From assembly GCF_963675165.1 (NCBI RefSeq), contig NC_087382.1, forward strand, positions 496,001-560,000: 64,000 nucleotides of DNA, given 5' to 3'. Each line of letters begins with the position of its first letter. Position 1 is the first letter of the stretch. A program made the translations under genes and the position numbers. The notes beneath the pieces were generated by a model that worked only from the letters and a program-made list of their open reading frames with translations, made no database searches and was not told the DNA's origin. Source of the stretch: Halichondria panicea. Taxonomy: Eukaryota; Porifera; Demospongiae; Suberitida; Halichondriidae. Shown here piece after piece: positions 41,101-51,353 of this stretch.

Positions 41101-44100
41101 CCAGTCAAGAAGGTGCATACATTCTCGGGTGCATTAAGGACTGGACCTTCAATTATTGCTGAATTTGCAAATTATAATCCCGCCCACACAGTTTCCATGG
41201 TTACTCCCACGCGTTCATTACTTCAACGTACTGCTCCCTTTTCATTTTGCAGTAATTCAGCGAAGTGACTTATTCAGCGTTCAAAACACCCTCTAGTGAT
41301 GCTTGTGAGGCAATACGTGACTTCCATAAGCCTTCCTTAGCTGATTTATCCTTGCATGTACTTGTCAACAAATTGTTGACCGTATCTCTGGGAAGCCTAT
41401 CCAAGATGAGGCTGCTACATCAAACAACTTCTGTTGTTTCTCCATTGCAAAGACCAGGAGGGCTAAGCGCTATAGCTAGAGTGAGTTGTTAGCTTATAGG
41501 TATAATGAGCAGCAGCAATAGCTAGTAGACTTCGTGTTAAAACACTGATTTTTCAATAGAAGAGTGAAATAGTGCTTCGACAAAACGGTGGGCGGGGGTT
41601 CATTTTATTATTTTCCTAGATAATTAGGGAAGCCAGTGTTTCATTTCATCATAAAAGTTTTACACATGCAGACTGATATATACACAGTAAACAGCAGCAG
41701 GTTTAAGTGCCTCTTATAATTATGTTGGTCCCAGTCCTTAATGCACCTGAGTTGCCACAACATCAAAAGTACTGTACCTATAGGTTTTGCGATTTTATTG
41801 TTGCGAATTGATCAACCCTCACAAAATTCGCATTATGTTTGATGCTCGCAAAACAAACGGTATAATTATACATCATTTTGAGTGTGCCTATAATTATGTA
41901 ATAGTCCTATTCATTTAAGAGCCTAGAACTTTGATTGCTCTTCCAACGCCTATGCTAATTATGCCTCGAGGCGTAGCCGCACGAGGGATACGGTAAAGCT
42001 GACTGTGTGTGTGTCTGTCTGTGTGTCTGTGTGTCTGTTCCAGCTGTAACTGCTCAACGGTTGCAATGCGACGAAAGCTACTGGCTTCTAGCCACGTTCT
42101 CTTGGATTTTGATTCGTGGATTAGCAAACTAAAGCTTCTTTCTCGAGTTATGGCTAGTTTGACTCACATTGAAGGCTGTTGCAGTCTCTTCAGAATCTTT
42201 CATAGCATCATCTGTCTGCACAAACTTTCTATTCAACATATGAGTTAGCCTTGCACTAAAGCGCTAGCTTTTTGTTAGCTACAATACTCAGAAAATATCT
42301 GTTAAAACAGCTAGCTAGCAGTATAGCCATTTGTGAAATTGATCTCTGGACACACCCTTTAATTATTCCTGTGGATGTAATGCGCATGCGCGCTCATTCC
42401 CCATGTGTGAGAAAATAATATCAGATCCAGATCCTCCTGGCAGAATCATCTTTGTCTTGAGGGCCTGGTAAGCCACAAAACACTACCATATAAAAATATA
42501 GATAACAATATGCATGTACACAGGTTTTTTCTTCTTAGATATTATATACACTGAACTACAGATCCTGGAAGAATCAATTTTCTTCTTTCTTGAGGTCCTG
42601 GTAAGCCACATAATACAATAAATAACAACAATAGATGCATGTAAATAAGTCTTTTCTTCTCAGTGACTTTATATAGATAAGCTAACTTTAATATAAAATT
42701 CATTATAGAAACTAATATAACACTCTAATACTTTTGAGCGAAAGCAAAAATATGGCGAGAGGCATTAGCACAGCGCCAGCTTGAACACTAGTTACTTTTG
42801 CAGTAACATTTTGCTGAGCTGGCACATTGAAGTCAATATAAAACCTAAACCCTGTACAGGCACACAGGGAACAGATTCAGCACAAAGATGCTGAGCTGGT
42901 CAGGAGAGACGCCATCATTCAACAGCAGAGACAGGTGAGACGAAATGCACTATTACATGTATAATTTGCCCTTGTTTTTTTTATCGAGCAACTGCTACTA
43001 TTTCACAATAAAAAAATAGTTGAACTGTGTGTGTGTGTGTTCCAGTGCTTAACAGTTGCAATGCGGCGAAAACTAACTGTTTCTATAGCCACGTTCTCTT
43101 GTATTTTGATTCGTGGATTTGCAAATTAAAAGCTTCTTTCGAGTTGGGCCTGGTATCGACTGCTTGCGCATGCGCTAACCATTAGCCATGCAGATACCGG
43201 CTAACGCAGGATAACAACGTGTATGCTCAGTAAAACAATGACGTCACAACGAACAGAAGTGGATTGAAGGAAAGTTCGATTGAAGGTTTCAGCCCGTCTG
43301 ATAGCATTCTGATAGCTATAGCCTGCTATATGCTAACAAAAGACTGCAAAGCCTTGCAACAGTGTGGATGACAATCGTGTGGACGGAGTGAAAGCTGACA
43401 AGAGCCTACTACAATATGGACAGGCCATGCCCATCTAAAACTAACTTTGGTGAAAGTCTACTATACTACTGCTATATACTGACTCTATCAGCTGTACATC
43501 TCTGTCTCTAGCTAGCTATATAGCTATATAGCTCTGCATGTGTATGTCTTTGTCAGGATTTGATAAACAGAAATTTTACGGGAAAAAATAGCCAATAATT
43601 TTGCGCATGCGCAAGCAGTCAGTAGCAGGCCTTCTCTTCAGGGGAGGCCAGTGAAGGAGGCTAGCTATATAGCTCTGTGTATGTCTTTGTCAGAACTTTT
43701 TCTCTGATAAATTCAGTATTACAGGAAATGTTACGGGGAAAACTAGCCATGCGCATGCAAGCAGTCAGTAGCAGACCTTCTCTTCAGGGGAGGGCAGTGA
43801 AGGAGGCTAATGCGCATTGAGCTGTTCTTTTACGTGGTATTTTAAAAATGCTGCCTCGAGGTACGCTTCGTTCAGTAATGTCGAAAAAAGTGACCATGCT
43901 TCAAGATCTTCGTACTACAACCTCAGTGAGGTTCTAGAGCAGCTATAGACAGTGAGAACATCGATGCTTATGGCCTTGTTGAGTGAGAGGACAGTGACTG
44001 GGATCATAGCTAGATAAGAAGCTACCTCAAGCTAGAAAATATAGAGCATGAAGAGCCTGAGGAAGAAGCTCTTGCGATGGACCAAGTTCTTGGATCTGGT

Positions 44101-47100
44101 AAGTCTAGAGTAGTCTTGATAGCTTCAGTATAACTGTATTTAGGCTAGTTAGTATAGCAGTGGACATCATGAACCACCATTGAACTTGTAAATCTGTGTG
44201 TAGGTGATTTCCCGGGAAAAGGGCGTTTGCTAATACGACCTCGCAGAGAAGTTTCTGCAGATCCTGATTGAACCATGTCACCATGAGAACATTGAGAGCA
44301 CTTGTTAATGCAGATTTTTCTCTATTTTTAGGGTACTAATTTTGGCGAATTTAAAGTTTGGAGTCTGATACAGATGAAAAAAGGGCTAACTTGCATAGCA
44401 TAATAATTATTATCAAAAGTACATTTTCATGAAAGAAAAAGTTTTTATTTTTGTTAATGAGTTCATTAAATGCGTTTTATTATTAGTGGATACTTAATTA
44501 AGGAACAAGGGGTAGCACTATTAGTAACTATCGGATCCTGGCCTAGATCTTTCACTATAATTATTGTACTACGTACGTAGCTATTATATAGCTATAGCTT
44601 AAGTTTTCAATGAAAGCACCACAGGTGCTAATGCCTCGGTGGAGGTGTCAAAGCTACATAACATATAAAGCTACTATAGCTATAAGCAATAGCATGCACG
44701 CATTTTTATCATGATTGCATTAATAAAATTAATTTTGCTGCATGCAGAATCACAGAGGAACTCAAAGAGTGCGTAATGATCGGTCATGATTGTTGTTGTA
44801 AACGATTCATGCCAAAAGTCTAAGTCTAAAATGAATGGTTGCATCCAGAGAAGGTACGACATCCGCGTGTCAAAGGAAGTTTTTTAAACTCACATTCCTT
44901 AGGTCAAAGTTCAATTGCGTATTACCTGCCAAACTTAAACATAAGCACTGGGCAATTTTTAGCTGCCAAGAGTCTGATTCGTGCACTGTTTGATCTAGGT
45001 TATAGCTATCAACCATCGTTTCAGCTTCAGAATCTTCAGGAGGGAGGCGGCCTGGAGTTGCTGTGAGTATCACTTTGTTTGATGTGCTATTGAACTTTGA
45101 CCAGGATATAATAAGGAATGTGGGTCTTTAAGACACAGATGTCTTACCTCCTCTGGGTTGCATCAGCAGAGCCTTGCAACTCTCTTTTAGCTTGCAGCTA
45201 TGGTACCAGTAGCTAGTGTTCTAGTGCAGAGCTAACTGTACTACGTATAGACTCCATGGACAAGCTTTTCTACGCACTCTTCTGAAAAGACTGCCATGGC
45301 ATTCCAAGTAAGCAAAACTCGAGAACGAAGCATTATTTTGCAAATCCACGAATTAAAATCCAACTAGAAGCCCATTACAGACCTGCCAACCTCTAATACT
45401 AAATTTATTTGGTAAAATCAAAGATTGTGCTTGAAATTATATGTTTCTCTAAATAACTCTTCCAATATAAAACAAAATAGTCTGGTAGAGCTGACATCAT
45501 TGTTTATTTTGTGGGTTTTGTGCACATCCTGCCACATGGCTCATTGGATTTTTCAATATTACTTCGGTTTGCACCTTTAATTGGAATGTTTACATGTGCA
45601 GTATTTAGAAATCAAACCGTGGCAAAAGTGTTTTGTGCTTGAAATTAGACCCCTTAGCCGGGATACCGGGAAGAGAGACAATTTTGAGGGATATTCCCGG
45701 TGGCAAGTATGCTATCAGGAGTGTATGAAGAGGAGTATCCAACTGTAGCAGTTGTAGTGTAAACCAGGTTTCGGTATGAGTATGTCATACTACGTCACTA
45801 TCAGACCGCATCTTAAGTGGGTGCGTAGGTGTATAGTGGTTAATTAATTTAAAATGAGCATACGTCTGCTGTCAGAGGAGGTTGACACGATCACGTGCAC
45901 CACTTTTTTTGCTGAGCTGGCACAAAAATTGACAATGAGTTCTATGTAAACTTCTAGCTGATGTTGCGCGGTCATTAGAGACTGAAGGCAAACTTTATGT
46001 GCCTCTCTGGCTTCTTTTGATATAAAACTTTCATTAACCAACCCGATCCCCTCTATTCTGGCGAGTTATCAGTGCATACAGTGTTTACTAGATTCTTGCC
46101 AGCCAGTACAATGCAAGCTATAGTCTAGCTAATCTTGGTCCAGCCAGACAACAGACACAGCTAGTCCGGTGTTACAAGTCAGCAAAGCAAGAGTATCCAT
46201 AACTTTTTTATTACAGTTATTTGGTATCTATGGTAACGTGAGCAGAGACCTTAGGAATGTCACATGATTGATGACGCATGGCCAACTTCCTCTGATCTGC
46301 TGTGGTTTGTACCTCCAGCCCCTAATGCTATAGAAACTCTTACCTTCACTTCTTATCCTAGTCTACACAGACACAACACACACACACAGACACACAAACA
46401 CACGTATACCTCTCTTGCGCATGCGCACCGAGGCATAATTAAATAATAAAAGCACTGCGGGTGCTGATGCCTCGGTGAGGTGTGCCAAAGCTACATAACA
46501 AAGCTACTATACATACATTATAATTATCATGATGAACATTTTTGCATTAATTAATTTTACTGCATGCAGGCAGGATCCAGAATCACAGGGAAAACTCGAA
46601 GAGTGGGTAATAATCGACCACGATTGTTATTAAAAACGATCGATGCCAAAAGGTAAAGTTCAAGTGTCTAAAATTGATGGCTGCATCAACAAAGCCTTGT
46701 AGCTCTCTTCTCACTCTTGCAGCTACCAATAGCTAGCGTTCTAGTGCAGAGCTAACTGCTAAGTAGAGTAGCAACACTCGGTGAACAAGTTTTGCTGAGC
46801 ACTCTTGAAAAGGCTGCAATGGCATTCCAAGTAAGCAAAACTAGGCATAACTCGAGAACAAAGCATTATTTTGCAAATCCCTGAATTAAAATCCAAGAAA
46901 ACATAACTAGAAGCCTATAAAAACTCTTACTTGCACTTCATTAATCCTTGAGCAGCTGTAGCAGTCTACACAGACAGACAGACAGACAGACATGCAGACA
47001 CACAAACACCGTATACCTCGCTGCGCATGCACACCGAGGTATAATTATGCTGACATAGCAATAATTGCCTTCGTGTGTTTTGGCAAACAGCTACACACAC

Positions 47101-50100
47101 CACGTGGATAAATGCGCATGCTTAATAGTATTGCCAATATCCATATAGCGGGTATATTTCGAAGGTATAAATTTTCGCGGATTTAATTTTCGTGGAATAA
47201 CAGCCTTTTTGCAGCATGCATGCATGCGATATTAAATTTGCAATTAATTAGGCCCTGATAAAATTAATTATGCTTTTTTCACCCATTATTCTATTCTTTA
47301 ATTCTTGAAAAATGTGCCTATTATTCTAATCCGATTATTCTCTGATTATTCTCATAAAAATGTATCCTAAAAAATGTGACATATAATCAGTAGACTCTCG
47401 TTAATCCGGTCACCCTTGGGACCATGCAGCTTGGCCGGAATAGCGAGGTGGCTGTATCTCAGGAAATAGCCGCGGCTTAAAAACGACCCTACCTCGAATC
47501 TAATGACTAATTTTGCGGTTCTTGTCTCGAGGATAATGTTATCTATTTAAGTGTAATCCAATTTTATTTGCTAAACCACGGTAAACGGAATAGCGAGTGG
47601 CCGTACTTCAGGGTGAGTTTTGTGCAGTAAACATATAGCTATATAGCATTCCGTGCCAAGCCAAATGGCCGGTATATCGAGGTGGCCGTACTTCAGAGAG
47701 CCGGAATAGCGAGAGTCTACTGTAGACATAAACACAACACACGACTGACATATGACATATTAATTAATATATCATGGTTCTCAGTGTTATCTTGCTGACT
47801 TGAACCAGGAGCCCATAAAGAGAAGGAGCGGCTAACTACGGGGATCACATCTCGTAATTGGTTATGACCGCATTTCCATATATGCAGGGTCACTAAGTGG
47901 TTGAATCCCTACACGTGTTATACGCAATGCAGGGATGCGGTTTGCAAGCACTTAGTCGCTTCCATACAAGGAAGTGCGATTTCACCGGCAATTACAAGAT
48001 GTGATCCCCGAGTGTACGTTGAAGTTGGGCGCTCCTTCTCTTTATGGGCTCCTGCTTGAACTGATCCACTAGAACATCATTATGCAAAACTTAATGTAAT
48101 GATCTTTACCAAAAATGAACATTGATGCCTATTATTCTTTAGTGCTGATCACATGATCTCCAGCCAATCAGCTTATCTGAAGGCAGTCAGGTAACCATGG
48201 ATTAAATAACTTAATCCACACTTAAGTGTGCTTTAAGTTGGTTAAGTGTGCTTTAAGTAGGTTTGTTAATGCACACTTTTTATCAAACAACCATAATACA
48301 AGCAGATTGAATCTGAATGTCATCATAATTATAATAATAATACAAGCAGATTGAATACGTACACAGCAAAGCTGAAAAGTATTAGAAAGTTGAATGTTAT
48401 CGTTTCAACTTGTTTCATGTGTAGTAAGTGTACCGAATTGCTGACTTGACCATAGCATCGCTTTTTCATCTGGAGAAATAGACTCAGCTTGCTTCGAAGA
48501 TGTACGTACCTGTACCTAAGCCAGATCCATATAATCGTTTCATCAAAGGTGCTTCGAATATCATAGCGTTCCAAAAGAGCAAACCAGATACTCATTGCCA
48601 TATAGTTTGCGCACAAAGTTTCCCATCCAGTAAGCCAGATCAGCTGGAGGCATATCCAGTAGTGGGATCGGGACTGCACTGTTGGTCAGCAGGAGAAATA
48701 AGTCGAGAACATGCCCAGTCAGTCCAGATAGCTTTAGATAGTATCTCCTTCTCCTTTGCATCAGTTACTGGATCTACAAACCTACTAAAACTTGCTATTA
48801 CGCCTAGCTAGCTAGCTAGCCACCAGCAACTGATTTAAAATGTAGCTAGATCTAGCTGCCACGAGGCTAGAGCTCACGTGACAGCACTAAATCCTTTAGA
48901 ACATACCTAGCCAAGTCACGTGTTTTAATGCTGGTGCACTCGGATGGCCTCTCGGTTACGTAATGCACTCGGCTGCACCTCGAGCACCACGTTAACCTCG
49001 AGGCCATCCTCGGCACGCAGATTAAAACACTTAATCTTGGCTAGGTGTGTTCTAAATAATACTTAGACACCTATTATATGCTAAAATTATTCCGAGCATA
49101 ATTTATCAGGGCCTATGCTTAATCCGTGAAAACCACAAACATTTATACCCTCGAAATATACCCGCTATACGGTACTTGAACTGACAATAAACCGGATAAA
49201 AGCTTGGAAATAAAGCTATTTGTGCGGAATTGCGATGTCAGACTGTTATTTTGTGCACTGAATGCATACAGACATGCACGTAGCCACACATGCAAGCGCA
49301 CACTGCCTGTGATTTGCTTCATTATCGTCGTAATTATTATATCCGTTTACAATGTCTATTTGTATTATTTGTTGTTTAATGTTTAATTCAATTTATTCGT
49401 AAATATACAAAGAAACTTATTCCCTCCTCTATAACACTCTAAATCAAAAGCGCAGCTTGTTAATAGACACTATCCTCGTTCATTATTCAGGGTCCTCCTC
49501 TCAGAGAGTTGAGACCTCCACTCACTCTGAAAAGAGGAAAAGACATGCCAATCGAGATGGGCACTTCGGTACAGAATGGTGACACAGTGTATGTCGGTGG
49601 AGATAATGCAGACAATGATCGTGATGTTGCAGCTACGGATGCCATAAGCACTGATCAGAACAGAGGACCCATCAACAATGACGACAAATACGAGGAAATT
49701 CGAAAAGCAGCAGCCTCTCTGATGCCAAAATCTATGCGAAAAATCGATGCAGTGCTGACTGAGGTAGAATCAACAACTCCAGCAAAATCAATTTCCATTC
49801 TTTTGACAGGAAAAACTGGTGTTGGAAAATCCACTCTAGCATATGGAATCTTGGGATTGAAAGTTGACGATGATCGTGCAGCACAAGAGGGTGGAAGCAT
49901 TAAGGCGAGGTGTACTACTGAAGTAAGAATGCATCAACAGAACAAAAATGGAGTCTTGATAACTGTTTGGGACAGCTCTGGGCTACAAGATGGTACCGAG
50001 GACCAAGATCAATATCTTCAGCAGATCAAGCTCAAATGCTCACAACTTGATCTGACGATGTATTGTATAAAAATGATTCAGACGAGGTTTGTTCGAGGCC

Positions 50101-50756
50101 ATGACAATCCAGACGTGGTAGCAATGGAAAAGTTCACAAAAGCATTCGGCTACGAATTTTGGAAAAGTACCATCATTGTCCTAACGTTTGCCAACATATT
50201 GACAGCAGTCAATCTGGAATGGGAGGATTTATCTAAGCTAAAAAAAGTCAAGGCATTTGAAGCGGAAGTACAAGAGTGGAAAGATAAGATCAGATTAATT
50301 TTGATTGATGATATCAAAGTACCACAGGAAATTGTGCACGGCATTAGGATAGTTCCAGCAGGGCACGCTAGGAGGCCAAATTTACCAGGAATTGAATACT
50401 GGCTTACGCATCTCTGGTTTCAATGCGTTTGGACAATGCCAACCAAGGGGGCACGAATCGCTATGGTGAAGATTAACGAGAAGCGAATGAAAAATGAAGA
50501 CGATGTAAGAGAAGATGGTGTAACAAGATGGACATCAGCAGATCAACAGCCACTTGTAGTGGTGGGTGATAGTAGTGCAATAAAAGTTGTAGCAATCAGT
50601 GGAACAAGTGGAGGTGCAGCTGGTGCTACGGTTGGTGCTTTGATTGGGCTGATTGGCGGTCCGCCAGGTGCTGCTCTCGGTGCAACAATTGGTGGTTTAA
50701 TTGGAGCGACGGTAGGTGGAGGTGCAGGAGGAATATACAAACACGTTACAAGCTGA
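37811..50756 (+). CDS. Array gene 6: Death - kinase - coiled coil - GTPase chimera
   Basis: Five exons fit in frame: 37811-38126 (Death), 40161-40958 (kinase), 41045-41112 (linker), 42860-42934 (one coiled-coil exon) and 49491-50756. The protein is about 840 residues: Death 1-105, kinase about 117-370, linker 372-394, coiled coil 395-419, kelch-derived start 420-459, GTP-binding domain about 480-760 and glycine-rich tail 789-833. Kinase motifs GKGAFGAV, CAVKVLL, HRDLSGDN and DFG are intact. The last intron is 6.5 kb of transposons, so joining of the final exon is predicted, not shown. The two first coiled-coil exons are missing; all are phase 0, so the frame holds. A GTPase in place of the propeller makes this the odd member of the array. 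Confidence 0.7.
38179..38270 (+). mobile_element. Mutator-like MITE, 92 bp
   Basis: Ends CAGAGGAGGTACGACACGAG and complement, almost all arm. Flanks CCTTTCACC and CCACTCACC match at 7 of 9 bases, an aged 9-bp duplication. Confidence 0.7.
38546..38640 (+). repeat. Inverted repeat (hairpin)
   Basis: GGGGGTAACGTAGGGGAAGT and, about 50 bases on, ACTTTCCCCTATGTTACCCC. Possibly another small MITE; no target duplication was identified. Confidence 0.45.
38674..39064 (+). mobile_element. hAT-like MITE, 8-bp target duplication
   Basis: Ends TAGGCCCTGGCAAATTATG and complement; direct repeat ATTACCAC at 38666-38673 and 39065-39072. The interior repeats GGCATAATTGGGGCATAATAGG motifs. Confidence 0.8.
39280..39814 (+). 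mobile_element. Mutator-like MITE, 535 bp, 9-bp target duplication
   Basis: Ends CAGAGGAGGTACGACACG and CGTGTCGTACCTCCTCTG; direct repeat AGCCTAACC at 39271-39279 and 39815-39823. It is the longest family member, with an interior unlike the others. Confidence 0.8.
40161..40958 (+). CDS. Gene 6 exon: complete TKL-like kinase domain
   Basis: Acceptor TTCTGTACAG, phase 1 at both ends, donor ATCT|GTGAGT. Motifs: GKGAFGAVFKG, CAVKVLL, RESDFLK, HRDLSGDNVLL, DFGMSRL, GYLPPEA and SLDVFSYGAIL. Ser replaces the Cys of genes 3 and 7 in the catalytic loop. Confidence 0.85.
41124..41751 (+). mobile_element. Inverted-repeat element, 628 bp
   Basis: Ends CTCGGGTGCATTAAGGACTG and CTCAGGTGCATTAAGGACTG (outside in). 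The open frame at 41265-41492 inside has no recognised domain. It lies in the intron after the gene 6 linker exon, where coiled-coil exons would be expected. Confidence 0.6.
41950..42480 (+). mobile_element. Repeat element with GAGGCGTAGCCGC end, opposite copy
   Basis: Reverse-orientation counterpart of 20830-21620, from GCCTCGAGGCGTAGCCGC to the GGTAAGCCACAAAAC end, without the minisatellite. A doubled right end follows at 42540-42610. Confidence 0.5.
42860..42934 (+). CDS. Gene 6 exon: single remaining coiled-coil exon
   Basis: 25 codons, AHREQIQHKDAELVRRDAII and QQQRQ, acceptor CCTGTACAG, donor GTGAGA. It matches gene 4's exon 6 (AHREQIEHKDAE) rather than the VHGVQMEHNTE form of genes 3 and 5. 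Confidence 0.7.
43545..43808 (+). repeat. Tandem duplication, about 130 bp x 2
   Basis: Two units each carrying GTATGTCTTTGTCAG, ACGGG(G)AAAA, GCATGCGCAAGCAGTCAGTA and CTTCTCTTCAGGGGAGG. The first keeps the palindrome TGCGCATGCGCA. Confidence 0.6.
43810..44400 (+). mobile_element. piggyBac-like relic, related to 13345-14239
   Basis: Diverged copy: GCGCATTGAGCTGTTCTTT, CTCAGTGAGGTTCTAGAGCA, ATCGATGCTTATGGCCTTGT and TTTCTGCAGATCCTGATTGA all align with the gene 3 element. A right end near GGGCTAACTTGCATA is decayed. The left end runs into the tandem repeat. Confidence 0.6.
44846..45155 (+). mobile_element. Mutator-like MITE, 310 bp, 9-bp target duplication
   Basis: Ends CAGAGAAGGTACGACATC and GATGTCTTACCTCCTCTG; direct repeat GGTTGCATC at 44837-44845 and 45156-45164. 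The open frames inside have no known domain. Confidence 0.8.
45180..47050. other. Intron region of diverged repeats
   Basis: Part of the 6.5-kb last intron of gene 6. Fragments of the GAGGCGTAGCCGC-type element occur at 45180-45390 and 46690-47050, each with AGCAAAACTCGAGAAC-like sequence. A lone Mutator-like end CAGAGGAGGTTGACACG is near 45875. No exon was found. Confidence 0.4.
47388..47722 (+). mobile_element. MITE with pogo/Tigger-like ends
   Basis: Ends CAGTAGACTCTCGTTAATCC and CAGTAGACTCTCGCTATTCC (outside in). CAGTAGACTCTCG resembles pogo-type Tc1/mariner ends. The interior repeats GGCCGGAATAGCGAGGTGGC-like units. Confidence 0.55.
47806..48054 (+). mobile_element. Inverted-repeat element, 249 bp, 7-bp target duplication
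   Basis: Ends CAGGAGCCCATAAAGAGAAG and complement; direct repeat CTTGAAC at 47799-47805 and 48055-48061. Probably hAT-like. Confidence 0.75.
48141..49070 (+). mobile_element. 0.95-kb repeat, second copy
   Basis: Matches 23654-24612 closely, including the inner foldback at about 48895-49056, but lacks the 31-base tandem doubling. It sits inside the nested stack. Confidence 0.55.
49491..50756 (+). CDS. Gene 6 exon: kelch start fused to AIG1-like GTPase with glycine-rich tail
   Basis: The acceptor CATTATTCAG and first codons GPPLRELRPPLTLKRGKDMP then DTVYVGGDNADNDRD are the start of a kelch exon. At about 49625 the frame passes without a stop into a different protein. It has P-loop GKTGVGKST (residues 526-534 of the predicted protein), SIKARCTTEV as a possible switch I, DxxG in WDSSG (579-583) and TFAN in the G4 position, weaker than the usual TKxD. 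The pattern is closest to AIG1/GIMAP-type GTPases. The tail (789-833) alternates Gly/Ala with Ile/Leu/Val in GxxxG spacing, as in membrane-inserting glycine zippers. The GTPase part is one exon; kelch 3' flank resumes near 51150. Confidence 0.8.
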   Translation, partial: GPPLRELRPPLTLKRGKDMPIEMGTSVQNGDTVYVGGDNADNDRDVAATDAISTDQNRGPINNDDKYEEIRKAAASLMPKSMRKIDAVLTEVESTTPAKSISILLTGKTGVGKSTLAYGILGLKVDDDRAAQEGGSIKARCTTEVRMHQQNKNGVLITVWDSSGLQDGTEDQDQYLQQIKLKCSQLDLTMYCIKMIQTRFVRGHDNPDVVAMEKFTKAFGYEFWKSTIIVLTFANILTAVNLEWEDLSKLKKVKAFEAEVQEWKDKIRLILIDDIKVPQEIVHGIRIVPAGHARRPNLPGIEYWLTHLWFQCVWTMPTKGARIAMVKINEKRMKNEDDVREDGVTRWTSADQQPLVVVGDSSAIKVVAISGTSGGAAGATVGALIGLIGGPPGAALGATIGGLIGATVGGGAGGIYKHVTS

Positions 50757-51150
50757 TATATATTTTGTAAGATTACTAAGTGTTGTTATTATTATGTGTA
50801 TGTGTGTGCACTTGACTAATTGTACATTGTTTACTTAGTTAATTTGTACTGTAGCTATGGTTTCTGTTATAGGTATGTTAATTACTTCCTGTGGAGCAGA
50901 GCCTCCTTTTGTGTTAACAATAGATTCTTTGTTGTAAAGAGGCCCTGCGCGTTTCTCTTGTTTTTGGTGCATGTATGATCTCTGTTTTGTCAGTTGTTAC
51001 TTTTGTCTATCTTGTTTAATGTTAAACCCTTGTCAAATCTTGAGCTGACTCCGCCGCTTATAGCTAGTTCTAGCACTCAACTCTGCCAACACTAAGGCCA
51101 TATATAGGGCCAGGCAAAGTAGATTAGCATCAAATGCATGGTTTTTGAAG
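50757..51150. other. 3' flank brought in with the GTPase
   Basis: No gene. This stretch has no counterpart after the kelch exons, while sequence from about 51165 (CATGTTGTGAGAAATG...) matches the 3' flank of gene 1 at 690. It is probably the GTPase's own 3' UTR and flank. Confidence 0.45.
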
Positions 51151-51353
51151 TTGATGAGGTGATTATCATTATTTCATGTTGTGAGAAATGTGCTTTTCTA
51201 TCGTATAAGATTACATCAGAGATTGAGAATTTCGTTAATGTTTGTTTGGATTGTAAAATTAAAAGAGAAAAATAAAGTAAAAACAATGGCAAGAGTTCGT
51301 ACACATAATGTTTGATTTTACATATTACATTGTCGGTACAGAAATAGACAAGT

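Larger units (their letters stand above)
47249..49115 (+). mobile_element. hAT-like element TAGGCCCTG, itself a host of insertions
   Basis: Ends TAGGCCCTGATAAA and TTTATCAGGGCCTA, related to 38674-39064. It contains three further elements: 47388-47722, 47806-48054 and the 0.95-kb repeat from 48141. The 8-bp flanks match poorly (CAATTAAT / TGCTTAAT), so it is old or the ends are misjudged. Confidence 0.55.
47141..49172 (+). mobile_element. CCRTATAGCGGG MITE split by nested insertions
   Basis: Left end CCATATAGCGGGTATATTTC at 47141 and right end GAAATATACCCGCTATACGG at 49172 are the two ends of one MITE (compare the intact 301-bp member at 10636). It is interrupted by the element 47249-49115. 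Confidence 0.65.

Noticed and set aside
44680..46041. Small - strand frames in the gene 6 last intron
   Set aside because: Low-complexity or transposon sequence with no recognisable domain and no splice partner.
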